Source: JAOUEA01 sp963821935 (lineage in GTDB: Bacteria; Actinomycetota; UBA4738; HRBIN12). Taken from it: DNA of 64,000 nucleotides. The position numbers were made by a program, and so were the translations under genes. Below the pieces are notes generated by a model. That model ran no database searches and was not told where the DNA came from. It saw only the letters and a program-made list of their open reading frames with translations. Positions 22,611-30,569 of this stretch are shown here, piece by piece. The stretch covers positions 1,364,001 to 1,428,000 of the forward strand of contig CAWGFM010000005.1 of assembly GCA_963821935.1 (NCBI GenBank), written 5' to 3'. Position 1 is the first letter of the stretch, and every line of letters begins with the position of its first letter.

Positions 22611-23872
22611 GCGCCGATCCGCTGTCGCTCGTGCGGCGCCGGCTGCGCGAGGAGCTACGCCAACGCGTGGACGCTCGAGGGTTGGCCACCGCGCCACGCA
22701 CCGAACGCCGGTTGCGGGTGCGCGAAGAGGCCCTGACCCTGCTCCGCATGAGTGGCGCCATCCTTCCCCAGCGCGAGCTCACGCGCATGGTCAACGAGGT
22801 TTCGGACGAGGTCGTCGGGTTCGGTCCCATCGAGTTCCTGCTGAAGGATCCCGAGGTGACCGAGGTCATGGTCAACGGACCCGACGACGTGTACGTGGAG
22901 CGAGGGGGGCGCATCGAGAGGGCGCCGGATGGGCTATTCGAGGGGGAGGAGTCTGTCCGACATCTGATCGAACGCATCGTCGGACCATTGGGCCTCCGGG
23001 TCGACGAATCATCGCCTTGGGCGGATGCTCGACTCCCGGACGGTTCGCGGGTCCACGCGATCGTGCCGCCCCTCTCGCTCCGCGGTCCCGCGATCACGAT
23101 CCGCAAGTTCTCGCCGGTCCCGATCAAGGCCGAGGACCTGCTGGCTGGAGGGTCGCTGGGCCCACGCATGCTGCGGTTCCTGGGCGCCGCCGTGCGCGGG
23201 CGTGCCAACCTGCTGGTCAGCGGGGGGGCCGGCAGCGGCAAGACCACCCTGCTCGGCGTCCTCAGTGGCTTCATCCCCGACGACGAGCGGCTCATCACGA
23301 TCGAGGACGCTGCAGAGCTGCGGCTGGCCAAGCCCCACGTCGTCGCCCTGGAGTCCCGTCCGGCCAACGTGGAAGGACGAGGCCAGGTCACGGTTCGCGA
23401 CCTGGTGCGCAACGCCCTGAGGATGCGCCCCGACCGCATCATCGTCGGCGAGGTCCGCGGCGGTGAGGCGCTCGACATGCTCCAAGCCATGAACACCGGC
23501 CACGAAGGATCGCTCTCCACGGCGCACGCCAACTCGTGCAGGCACGTGCTGTGGCGACTGGAGACCATGGCCATGATGAGCGACGTCGACCTGCCGGCGG
23601 CCCACATCCGCAACCAGGTCGCATCCGCGATCGACGTCGTCGTACACCTGGCTCGCTTGCGCGACGGCCGGCGCATCGTCTGGGAGATCGCGGCGATCGA
23701 GGGCACCCATCGCGGCGAGCCCGTGGTGTCGCCGTTGTTCCGGTTCCGTCTCCGTGAGGGCCGGGCGGGTTCGTTCGAAGGTTCGGGCACCGTTCCCAGG
23801 GTCGCGGCCATGCTCACCGACCGTGGTGAAGCGATCGACGACTGGCTGTTCGCGCCCGAGGAGGACGCGTGA
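22607..23872 (+). CDS. tadA: Tad pilus assembly ATPase (CpaF/TadA)
   Basis: 421 residues; GTG start within the stop of tadZ. Secretion-superfamily ATPase that powers pilus assembly at the inner face of the membrane. N-terminal domain with VGFGPIEFLLKDPEVTEVMVN, then Walker A GGAGSGKTT (about 206-214), Asp box ITIEDAAEL, Walker B RIIVGEVRGGEALDML and His box GHEGSLSTAHAN. All catalytic motifs are intact. Confidence 0.94.
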   Translation: MSADPLSLVRRRLREELRQRVDARGLATAPRTERRLRVREEALTLLRMSGAILPQRELTRMVNEVSDEVVGFGPIEFLLKDPEVTEVMVNGPDDVYVERGGRIERAPDGLFEGEESVRHLIERIVGPLGLRVDESSPWADARLPDGSRVHAIVPPLSLRGPAITIRKFSPVPIKAEDLLAGGSLGPRMLRFLGAAVRGRANLLVSGGAGSGKTTLLGVLSGFIPDDERLITIEDAAELRLAKPHVVALESRPANVEGRGQVTVRDLVRNALRMRPDRIIVGEVRGGEALDMLQAMNTGHEGSLSTAHANSCRHVLWRLETMAMMSDVDLPAAHIRNQVASAIDVVVHLARLRDGRRIVWEIAAIEGTHRGEPVVSPLFRFRLREGRAGSFEGSGTVPRVAAMLTDRGEAIDDWLFAPEEDA

Positions 23873-24714
23873 GCTGGCTCGTCGGCCTGCTGTTCGCAGC
23901 GTCGGCGCTCTGCGCCCAGCTGGCAGCTCGCGCGTGGCGGCGAGACGCGGTGCTAGCCTCGCTGGCCTCGCCGCCGAAGAGCACGGTCAGCGGGCGCCTG
24001 GACGCGGCTCAGCATCGGCTCAGCGCTCACCTCCCTCGGCTCCCCGGCTGGGCGCCATGGGTCGTGGCGGCAGCCATCGCAGGCGTGATCGTGCGCGGCC
24101 CGATCCTGGGCGCTCTCGCAAGTGCGTCGGTCGGGTGCGCATGGGTGGTCCGAGCTCACCGTCGGCGAGCGCAGGCATCGGCACGGCGTGACGAACAACT
24201 TGCCGACACCGTTCGTGCGATGTCGTCGTCGCTGCGTGCCGGCATGTCCATGGCGCAGGCCATCGCCTACGCCGAGGGCGAGAGTCGACCGCCGCTGCGG
24301 ACCTCCCTCGAAGCCATGAACCGCTCCCTGCAGCTCGGTGAGCCGTTCGACGACGCGCTCGACGCGTGGTCCCACCGGGTCGATACCGACGACGCGCGTC
24401 TCGTCACCGGGATCTTGGGGCTGCATCGGCGCAGCGGGGGCGACCTGCCGGCCGTCCTCGACCAGGTGGCGGCGACGTTGCGGGAGCGGCAGGCGGCGGC
24501 CGGCGAGGTGCGAGCACTCACCGCGCAAGCGCGCCTTTCCGGCACGATCCTCGGCATCTTGCCAGTGGGGTTCTTCGCCTTCCTGTGGCTCACCTCGCGC
24601 GAGCAGATCGAGGGAGCGTTCCACACGCCGGCCGGCATCGCCGCCCTCGCGGTCGGCGCGCTGATGGAGGCACTCGCCTTCCTCTGGATCCGCCATCTCC
24701 TAGAGGTCCGATGA
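23869..24714 (+). CDS. tadB: Tad membrane protein TadB
   Basis: 281 residues. Type II secretion F-domain protein: two N-terminal helices (LVGLLFAASALCAQL; WVVAAAIAGVIVRGPILGAL), a cytoplasmic helical bundle (SSSLRAGMSMAQAIAYAEGE, VTGILGLHRRSGGDLPAVLDQ) and two C-terminal helices. Forms the platform with TadC under the ATPase. GTG start overlaps tadA stop; stop overlaps tadC start. Confidence 0.88.
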   Translation: MSWLVGLLFAASALCAQLAARAWRRDAVLASLASPPKSTVSGRLDAAQHRLSAHLPRLPGWAPWVVAAAIAGVIVRGPILGALASASVGCAWVVRAHRRRAQASARRDEQLADTVRAMSSSLRAGMSMAQAIAYAEGESRPPLRTSLEAMNRSLQLGEPFDDALDAWSHRVDTDDARLVTGILGLHRRSGGDLPAVLDQVAATLRERQAAAGEVRALTAQARLSGTILGILPVGFFAFLWLTSREQIEGAFHTPAGIAALAVGALMEALAFLWIRHLLEVR

Positions 24715-25469
24715 ACGGTGAGGTCGTCGCCGCGATGGCTCTGGCCGGGGCCGCCGGAGCGTGCGTAGCCTCCGGCCTGCGGCTGGCCGACCAGAGGGGA
24801 GCCCGGCATCGCCTGCCGCACGGCCGTTCGGTCCATGACCCACCCATCTCGCTCGGTCGTCGCCTGCATACGCTGCCCTCCCGCGCTCGGTGGGGCGCGT
24901 GCTGTCTGGCGAGCGTCCTGCTCCTGCCGGCGTGGCCACTCCCGCTGGTGGTTCCCATCGGCATCGGGGTCGTGACCCTGGCCCGACGCGTGGCTGTCAC
25001 CCGGGTTCGACAGCGATATCTGCGGGCTGTCGACGCCGAGATCCCTCAGCTGCTCGATCTGCTGGCAGCGGGTTCGTCGGCGGGGCTCGCCGCGCCGCTG
25101 GCGCTCAGGCGAGCGACCGACGGGCTGCGCGGTCCGCTGGTCTCCGAGATCGGCACCGTCATCCGCGCGGTCGACATGGGTGCTCGGTGGCGCGAGGAGC
25201 TCGGTGCGCTCACGGAGCGACTCGATCTGCCCGATCTTCGCCGTGCCGTCGCTGTCCTCACGCGGACCGAGACGCTGGGCGCATCGCTCGAGGAGGCGAC
25301 CGCCGAGCTCGCGGCCACCGTTCGGCAGTCGCGCCGAGCCGCGGTCATGGAGCGAGCCCGTGCCGCACCGGTCAAGATGCTCTTCCCGCTCGTGTTCCTC
25401 GTCCTCCCCGCGTTCCTCCTCCTCACGGTGGTCCCGGTCCTCCTCACCACCGTGCAGTCGATCCGCTGA
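24711..25469 (+). CDS. tadC: Tad membrane protein TadC
   Basis: 252 residues. Second F-domain platform protein: N-terminal helices, a cytoplasmic domain with VDAEIPQLLDLLAAGSSAGL and RTETLGASLEEATAELAAT, and C-terminal membrane segment LFPLVFLVLPAFLLLTVVPV. ATG overlaps the stop of tadB. Confidence 0.88.
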   Translation: MNGEVVAAMALAGAAGACVASGLRLADQRGARHRLPHGRSVHDPPISLGRRLHTLPSRARWGACCLASVLLLPAWPLPLVVPIGIGVVTLARRVAVTRVRQRYLRAVDAEIPQLLDLLAAGSSAGLAAPLALRRATDGLRGPLVSEIGTVIRAVDMGARWREELGALTERLDLPDLRRAVAVLTRTETLGASLEEATAELAATVRQSRRAAVMERARAAPVKMLFPLVFLVLPAFLLLTVVPVLLTTVQSIR

Positions 25470-25485
25470 CCCAAGGAGGTGAACG

Positions 25486-25704
25486 ATGCTGTTCCTGTAC
25501 AGCCTGTGGTTCCATCTCGTCGATGGCCTTCGAGGCGGTCTCCGACGCGAAGACGGCCAGACCACGGCCGAGTACGCCCTGGTCATCCTCGCTGCCGCGG
25601 CCGTCGCCGTGGTGCTGATCGCGTGGGCTCGGTCGTCCGGTCGGTTGCCGGCGTTCTTCAACCAGGTGATCGATTCGGTGATCGGAGATGCGGGTGCCGC
25701 CTGA
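25486..25704 (+). CDS. DUF4244/Flp-type pilin
   Basis: 72 residues; structural pilin candidate. The family hallmark GQTTAEYALVILAAAAVAV starts at residue 24, and cleavage by a prepilin peptidase is expected just before it. AAGGAGGTGAAC, a near-perfect Shine-Dalgarno match, precedes the ATG, as fits the most abundant protein of the operon. No prepilin peptidase (TadV) gene is in the window, so it must come from elsewhere. Confidence 0.88.
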   Translation: MLFLYSLWFHLVDGLRGGLRREDGQTTAEYALVILAAAAVAVVLIAWARSSGRLPAFFNQVIDSVIGDAGAA

Positions 25705-26122
25705 CGGCCTGCCCCGGGCCGGCGCCGCTCGGTTGCCAGCCTCTCTTCGGAGCCAGCGCGGCACCGCGGCGGTCGAGTTCGCGCTCGTCCTGCCGTTGGT
25801 GTTGACGATCACCCTCGCCCTGCTGCAGGTGGGGCTCCTGGTCCGAGATCGGTTGGTGGTGGAGTCGGCTGCACGCGCCGGGGCGCGTGCAGCCGCCGTC
25901 CACGACGATCCGGCCCTGGTGCGAAGCGCCGTCATCGATGCGGGGTCGACGCTGGATGACGCGGCGGTTACGGTTGATATCGCCCGTGCGGGTACGCGTG
26001 GCGATCCGGTCACGGTGTCGGTGGCCTATCGATCCTCGGTTCGCGTCCCGCTGGTCGCCTGGCTGTTCGGCGACGCCGTGGCGATGGACGCCGCCGCCAC
26101 CGACCGGCAGGAGTTCGGGTGA
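25688..26122 (+). CDS. tadE: TadE-like pseudopilin
   Basis: 144 residues; N-terminal basic segment then RGTAAVEFALVLPLVLTIT, the TadE hallmark, and a periplasm-side domain ending RQEFG. Starts 17 bases inside the pilin gene, in another frame. Minor pilus component. Confidence 0.85.
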   Translation: MRVPPDGLPRAGAARLPASLRSQRGTAAVEFALVLPLVLTITLALLQVGLLVRDRLVVESAARAGARAAAVHDDPALVRSAVIDAGSTLDDAAVTVDIARAGTRGDPVTVSVAYRSSVRVPLVAWLFGDAVAMDAAATDRQEFG

Positions 26123-26526
26123 ACGTGGACAGGCGGGCGCGCCGCCGGGCGAACCGGCGTCACCGCGAACGCGGCTCGGTCACCGTCGTCACCGCCGCGA
26201 TCGCCGGCGTCATGGTCGTGCTGACCCTGTTCACCGCCGACCTGGGCGCAGTGTTGGTGGCCCGTGAGCGAGCCCGTGCCGCAGCAGATGCCGCGGCTCT
26301 CGCCGCCGCTCAAGAGCTCGCCCTTCCCTCGTCGGGCACGCCCGCGCAGCAGGCCTCCGACTACGCCCAGCGCAACGGCGGCGAGCTCATGACATGTGAC
26401 TGCGCTGCCGGTTCGCTCGAAGCGACCGTCCAGGTCCGGGTTGCCATCGCTCACCTGTTCTTGGTTCCTGGCGGACGCACGATGGAAGCCACCGCGCGCG
26501 CCATCGTCGACCTGCCCGGCGCGTGA
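26119..26526 (+). CDS. TadG-like (Rv3654c-type) protein
   Basis: 135 residues; GTG start overlaps tadE stop. RERGSVTVVTAAIAGVMVVL marks the membrane segment, then AAADAAALAAAQELAL typical of helicase-named Rv3654c-type TadE-like proteins, and a short domain with a CDC cluster. Last gene of the pilus operon, converging on clpP with a 23-base gap and no hairpin. Confidence 0.82.
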   Translation: MNVDRRARRRANRRHRERGSVTVVTAAIAGVMVVLTLFTADLGAVLVARERARAAADAAALAAAQELALPSSGTPAQQASDYAQRNGGELMTCDCAAGSLEATVQVRVAIAHLFLVPGGRTMEATARAIVDLPGA

Positions 26527-26549
26527 TCCGCCGGTCGGATGTGCACCGA

Positions 26550-27248
26550 TCAGGGTGTGACGGTCGCCTCGTCGGGCAGCGGCGCAGCGAGCGCGCCGGC
26601 GTCGACGCTTCCGGCGCCCAAGGCTGCCGCGCCCGCACTCAACGCCGAGAGCTGCCGGTCGCTCACCACCTCGTCCACCACCCCGAACGCCTTCGCCTCC
26701 TCGGCTGTGAGGATGAAGTCCCGGTCGGTGTCGGCGGCGATCTTCTCGACAGGTTGTCCGGTGTGCTGGGACAAGATCTCGTCGGCTCGGCGGCGCATGC
26801 GCACGATCTCGCGAGCGTGGATCTCCAGGTCGGCCGACTGGCCTTCCATGCCGCCGTGGGGTTGGTGCAACAGCACACGCGAGTTGGGGAGCGCGAAACG
26901 TCTGCCGGCGGTCCCGGTCGCCAGCAGGAATGCCCCCGCGCTCGCGGCTTGGCCTACGCAGTAGGTCGCGACCGGGTTCCCCAGGTGCTGCATCGTGTCG
27001 TGGATGCCGAACATCGCCGTGGTCGAGCCGCCGGGGGAGTTGATGTACATCGCGATCTCCTTGCCGGGGTCCTCGGCCTGCAGGAACAACAGCTGGGCCA
27101 CGATCAGGTTCGCGACGTTGTCGTCGATCGGGGTGCCCAGGAACACGATGCGCTCGCGCAACAGGCGCGAGTAGATGTCGAACGATCGCTCACCGCGGTC
27201 GCTCGGTTCCACGACCGTGGGGATGAGTGTGTCGGACCGGATCTGCAC
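26550..27248 (-). CDS. clpP: ATP-dependent Clp protease proteolytic subunit
   Basis: 232 residues. Serine protease subunit that forms the barrel used by ClpX/ClpC. Catalytic triad Ser103 (GQAASAGAFL), His128 (LHQPHGG) and Asp177 (DTDRDF) have exactly the family spacing. The C-terminal ~30 residues (SALSAGAAALGAGSVDAGAL) are an Ala/Gly-rich extension beyond normal ClpP length. No second clpP or clpX adjoins it, so this may be a stand-alone paralog. The start at 27248 lies 33 bases from the nearest of two palindromes shared with the divergent SRPBCC/ArsR genes. Confidence 0.93.
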   Translation of the reverse strand: MQIRSDTLIPTVVEPSDRGERSFDIYSRLLRERIVFLGTPIDDNVANLIVAQLLFLQAEDPGKEIAMYINSPGGSTTAMFGIHDTMQHLGNPVATYCVGQAASAGAFLLATGTAGRRFALPNSRVLLHQPHGGMEGQSADLEIHAREIVRMRRRADEILSQHTGQPVEKIAADTDRDFILTAEEAKAFGVVDEVVSDRQLSALSAGAAALGAGSVDAGALAAPLPDEATVTP

Positions 27249-27280
27249 GGGTCGCTCCTCTCGATCGGATGCGCTATCCT

Positions 27281-27298
27281 GGCAACCGTTCGGTTGCC
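27281..27298. promoter_or_regulatory. Palindromic operator 1 (GGCAACCG-N2-CGGTTGCC)
   Basis: GGCAACCGTTCGGTTGCC has perfect 8-base arms around TT. It lies 32 bases upstream of the clpP start and 95 bases upstream of the SRPBCC start. Same arms as operator 2, with a 51-base centre-to-centre distance, near five helical turns. The ArsR-family repressor encoded two genes on is the likely binder (inference). Confidence 0.7.
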
Positions 27299-27331
27299 AT
27301 CAGCATCACGGTACGGCCGTCCCTTCACTTT

Positions 27332-27349
27332 GGCAACCGGGCGGTTGCC
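27332..27349. promoter_or_regulatory. Palindromic operator 2 (GGCAACCG-N2-CGGTTGCC)
   Basis: GGCAACCGGGCGGTTGCC repeats the arms of operator 1 exactly with GG in the centre, 44 bases before the ATG at 27394. The pair bracket the likely promoter of the SRPBCC-ArsR operon. Confidence 0.7.
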
Positions 27350-27393
27350 GATTTCGAACGAGTGAGATGGCCGGACGATCAGGAGCGAAGGCG

Positions 27394-27777
27394 ATGCACG
27401 AACCGATCCGGCGACAGATCACGCTCGACGCCTCGTGCGAGGACGTCTGGCACGCCATCACCGACGCGGATCGCCTCCAACTGTGGTTCGGCGCGCCCGT
27501 GAAGCTCGATCCTCGTCCCGGATCCCCCATCAGCGTGCATTGGCCAGACCGATCGACGAGCCGGGGGTCCGTGGAGGTCGTGGAAGCACCGAGCCGGTTC
27601 GTCTTCCGGTGGCGCTCGATCGCGGGAGCGGGCCTCACCCTCACGATCGGCGATCCCACCCGTGTCGAGTTCACCTTGGAGCCCATCGACGGTGGTGCCC
27701 GCACCGTGGTCACGGTCACCGAGCACGACGCACCGTTGCCCGGCCGGCCCACACAGGTCCTGTCGGAGAGCGCGTGA
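27394..27777 (+). CDS. SRPBCC (AHSA1-like) small-molecule-binding protein
   Basis: 127 residues, START-like hydrophobic-pocket fold: ASCEDVWHAITDADRLQLWF at the front and VVTVTEHDA near the back. AGGAG at 27381-27385 selects ATG 27394; an earlier in-frame ATG at 27367 lacks a site. AHSA1-like genes very often pair with an ArsR regulator as here; role perhaps ligand binding or resistance. The ArsR start follows 13 bases after the stop. Confidence 0.85.
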   Translation: MHEPIRRQITLDASCEDVWHAITDADRLQLWFGAPVKLDPRPGSPISVHWPDRSTSRGSVEVVEAPSRFVFRWRSIAGAGLTLTIGDPTRVEFTLEPIDGGARTVVTVTEHDAPLPGRPTQVLSESA

Positions 27778-27790
27778 TGGGGTGGGCGTC

Positions 27791-28114
27791 GTGACCGAGC
27801 GGCCCGTCGACCGGGTGTTCTCGGCGCTGTCGGATCCCACGCGGCGTGCCGTGATCCGATGTCTGTCCGAAGGCGGCCCTGCCACGGTCGGCGCCCTGGC
27901 CGGCGAGCTTCCCGTCACGCGCCAGGCGGTGGCCAAGCACCTGTCGCTGTTGGAGGACGCGGGGCTCGTCAGCGCCAGCGCCGAAGGTCGTCGCCGGACC
28001 TATCGCCTGACGCCGGGCCCCCTTTCGGACGCGATGGGGTGGATGGTCGACGTCGGCGCCGGCTGGGACGACCGGCTCAGCGCCCTCAAGCGCCTGGTCG
28101 AGCGCGGGAGCTGA
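27791..28114 (+). CDS. ArsR-family transcriptional regulator
   Basis: 107 residues, winged-helix repressor: FSALSDPTRRAVIRCLSEGG, recognition helix VTRQAVAKHLSLLEDAGLV and wing EGRRRTYRLTPG. No metal-binding Cys pair (ELCVC type) is present, so it is a non-metal ArsR, in keeping with its SRPBCC partner. GTG at 27791 or 27782. Likely binds the two GGCAACCG palindromes upstream. Confidence 0.88.
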   Translation: MTERPVDRVFSALSDPTRRAVIRCLSEGGPATVGALAGELPVTRQAVAKHLSLLEDAGLVSASAEGRRRTYRLTPGPLSDAMGWMVDVGAGWDDRLSALKRLVERGS

Positions 28115-28213
28115 GTTCGTCCTTCGCTCCGCGACTCACGGTTCTCTCATCGTCCGTGGCGCACGGTGCCGGGTATCCGGATGGACCGGGCCATGCGACG
28201 GAAGGAGCGGACC

Positions 28214-29059
28214 GTGACTCGTCGACGAAAGGTGATGACAGCGCTGTCGTCGTTGGTTCTTATCGTGGGGACCACGGCACTCGCAGCGAGCGCAGGAGGC
28301 GGCAACGCCGCACGCGGTCTGACGAAGCAGGTGGTCGGACCACGTCTCCCCGCCGCGTGCACACGAGACGCGTCAGGCCGCACCACCAAGATCGCGACCG
28401 CGAAGCTCATCATCGAGTACAACTTCACCGACGGCGACCTGGGCGTTCATGGCGCGTTCGACGACGATGGATGGAAGGCGCTCTGCGTGTTCGACCCCAA
28501 CGGACGGCCGGTGCTGGTCGTCGGACCTCGGCGGCAGTTGCTCGACCTGACGATGGCCGGCATCTTCTTCGAGTCCAGGGAACCTCCGACCGCGGAGTTC
28601 TCGTTCGCCGACCTGCGGGCAACGTTCCCCGAAGGGCAGTACCGCGTCAGGGGCGAGACGTTCGACGGGACGTTCCTGGTCGGCAGCGCCACCTTCACGC
28701 ACGATGTGCCGAAGCCTCCGAAGATCACGTTGCCCGAGATCGCGGACGAGCCGAAGGGCGCCACGAAGAACCCGGTGTCGCGGCAGGGCCTGGTGATCGA
28801 TTGGGATCGCGTCGGCACGACCGTGGTTGGAGCGCCGGCCGACATCACCGGATACGAGGTGATCGTCACGAGAGAGGTCGAGGACGATCCCAACGGATTC
28901 TCCCGGCCCACCTACGACGTGCACGTGCCGCCGAACGTGACGAGCCTCCCGGTGCCGAAGCGGTTCCTGGAGCGCGGCACCGTGTACGAGCTGGAGGTGC
29001 TGGCGCTCGAGGTGAGCGGGAACCAGACCATCAGCGTCGGCTTCTTCGAGACCACGTGA
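28214..29059 (+). CDS. Secreted hypothetical protein with fibronectin-III-like C-terminus
   Basis: 281 residues from GTG 28214 (GAAGGAG upstream). Signal peptide VMTALSSLVLIVGTTALAAS. Then a beta-rich domain (IIEYNFTDGDLGVHGAFDDD to ATFTHDVPKPPKI) with two likely disulfide Cys (AACTRD, KALCVFD) and a C-terminal module with FN3-like pattern (ITGYEVIVTREVE; GTVYELEVLALEVSGN). Function unknown; extracellular. Confidence 0.75.
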   Translation: MTRRRKVMTALSSLVLIVGTTALAASAGGGNAARGLTKQVVGPRLPAACTRDASGRTTKIATAKLIIEYNFTDGDLGVHGAFDDDGWKALCVFDPNGRPVLVVGPRRQLLDLTMAGIFFESREPPTAEFSFADLRATFPEGQYRVRGETFDGTFLVGSATFTHDVPKPPKITLPEIADEPKGATKNPVSRQGLVIDWDRVGTTVVGAPADITGYEVIVTREVEDDPNGFSRPTYDVHVPPNVTSLPVPKRFLERGTVYELEVLALEVSGNQTISVGFFETT

Positions 29060-29103
29060 GCCGGACGACCGAAGGTGCCTTCACCGAGCGACCGTAAGGA
29101 TCC

Positions 29104-29134
29104 GCGCCCGGGACCTACTCCAGGTCTCGGGCGC
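29104..29134. terminator. 13-bp hairpin after the secreted protein
   Basis: Arms GCGCCCGGGACCT and AGGTCTCGGGCGC pair with one G:T around ACTCC, 45 bases after the stop at 29059. It overlaps the last codons of the convergent DUF983 gene, so one sequence serves as coding end and likely terminator. No T run. Confidence 0.55.
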
Positions 29135-29567
29135 GCGGGTCGCGCCGGACCGGTTCCCGGTAGTCCGGATCGTTGCGGGCCACCAGGTACTCCACGGCGG
29201 CCCACATCGTCTTCGATCGCGGGAAGAACCACAGCGGCACCACGATCAGGACCGCGAGGCTCGCCGCCGTCAGCGGGACGACCGGCACCTCGGGAACGGT
29301 CAGCACCAAGCCCACGATCAGCACCACGATCCACGCGGCGATGCCGGCCGAGTAGTTCAGGACCATGGCGCCGAGGTAGCCGCCCTCTTCCTGTTCGAAC
29401 CGGAGCCGGCAGCGCGGACACTCCGATCGCATGTGGAACCACGATGTGAAGGTATCCCGCTCGGCGCAGCGGGGACATCGACGACGGAGCCCTCGGAGCA
29501 TGACCCGCCACGATCCGACCTCCGGGTAGAGAGGGTCCGCGCCAGCCTCGGGCCGCTCCGGCTCCAA
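29115..29567 (-). CDS. DUF983-family membrane protein
   Basis: 150 residues. Two CxxC zinc-ribbon pairs (RRCPRCAE; SECPRCRL) precede two membrane helices (AGIAAWIVVLIVGLVL; AASLAVLIVVPLWFF) and an acidic/basic tail. This is the DUF983 layout. Start is TTG at 29567, 13 bases after the cupin stop, so the two are an operon. Role unknown in the family. Confidence 0.78.
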   Translation of the reverse strand: MEPERPEAGADPLYPEVGSWRVMLRGLRRRCPRCAERDTFTSWFHMRSECPRCRLRFEQEEGGYLGAMVLNYSAGIAAWIVVLIVGLVLTVPEVPVVPLTAASLAVLIVVPLWFFPRSKTMWAAVEYLVARNDPDYREPVRRDPRARDLE

Positions 29568-29580
29568 CGACCCGAACGGG

Positions 29581-29949
29581 CTAGCCGTCGTAGATCACCC
29601 AGAACTTCGTGATCGTCTCGCGGATGACCCAGGTCCCGGCCGATCCCTTCGGGGTGACCAGCACGTCGCCTGGGCCAACGGTGAACGTCGTGCCGTCGGT
29701 CGTGACGATGTCGGCGTCGCCTTCCAGGATCAGCGCCACCTCGTCGTAGGGGCGCTCGAACGACCAGGTGTCGGGCTCACGTCGCCAGAACCCGGTCGAC
29801 ACCGCGTCCTCTGCCGTGGAGAACACGGGCGACTCCGCACCGCCCGACGGGATCTGTCCGGGTGGGTCCTGCAGGGGGGTCCAGCCTTCGCGCGCCGCGG
29901 CATCCGACCGGACCACCCTGATCGTCGTTTCCTGCGTCATCTCGCTCAT
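29581..29949 (-). CDS. Cupin-domain protein
   Basis: 122 residues. Single cupin barrel: VALILEGDADIVTTDGTTFT and GPGDVLVTPKGSAGTW form the two motifs. The metal His of motif 1 are absent (ILEGDAD), as in the DUF861/ureidoglycine-like cupin group, so catalysis is uncertain; a binding role is possible. Upstream of DUF983 in the same direction. Confidence 0.8.
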   Translation of the reverse strand: MSEMTQETTIRVVRSDAAAREGWTPLQDPPGQIPSGGAESPVFSTAEDAVSTGFWRREPDTWSFERPYDEVALILEGDADIVTTDGTTFTVGPGDVLVTPKGSAGTWVIRETITKFWVIYDG

Positions 29950-30051
29950 GCGTCCAGGCTACCCGGGCCGAAGGCGGGGGTCGCGCCGGCCCCGCGCATG
30001 GACCTTCGGCGGGTCCCCCAAGTCCGGGACCAGGAGTACAATCGCCCGACC

Positions 30052-30480
30052 ATGGCCACCAAGCGGACGACCAGGAGCCAGCCGCAGCGCACACCGCTGG
30101 GCCGCAACCGGCGCGCCGAGATGGGCGTCATCGACTTCCGCTTGGCCAAGCGGGCGCTCCTTCGCGAGGCGCAGGTCGGCGTCATCGGACTCACCGACAT
30201 CTGCGACGCCCACCCCGAGCTGATCCGAGCGGCCAAGCATGTGGGCGAGCCCACCAAGAACGACTGCCCGGTCTGTGGCAAGGTCAAGCTGGTGCTGCTG
30301 GCCTATGTCTACGGCGATGGCCTGCGCGACCAGAACGGGCGCGTGTGGTCGATCGACACCGGCCTCAAGCTGATCGCGGCACACCCCGGCGCCAGCTGCT
30401 ACGTGGTGGAGGTCTGCACGGAATGCCAGTGGAACCACCTGCACGAAGCCCTCACCGCTCGCCGTTCTGCCGCCGGCTGA
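30052..30480 (+). CDS. DUF5318-family protein
   Basis: 142 residues. Conserved actinobacterial protein: EMGVIDFRLAKRALLREAQVG, a zinc-type pair CPVCGK and a second Cys pair VCTECQWNHL near the end. Found just upstream of a class A PBP as in mycobacteria (Rv0049-ponA1, as I recall), which ties it to wall synthesis, though its action is unknown. ATG 30052 chosen; the family core begins about 20 residues later. Confidence 0.82.
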   Translation: MATKRTTRSQPQRTPLGRNRRAEMGVIDFRLAKRALLREAQVGVIGLTDICDAHPELIRAAKHVGEPTKNDCPVCGKVKLVLLAYVYGDGLRDQNGRVWSIDTGLKLIAAHPGASCYVVEVCTECQWNHLHEALTARRSAAG

Positions 30481-30569
30481 TCCACACGAGCCCGTTCCTC
30501 AACGCATTCGTCACATGTCTCGCTCGCTTCCTGGCGTTCCAGCGCAAGCTGCCTCGGTAGGATGGGTCC

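Noticed and set aside
24267..25661. Long minus-strand open frame across tadB/tadC
   Set aside because: Shadow of the pilus genes; Arg/Pro/Gly-rich and featureless.
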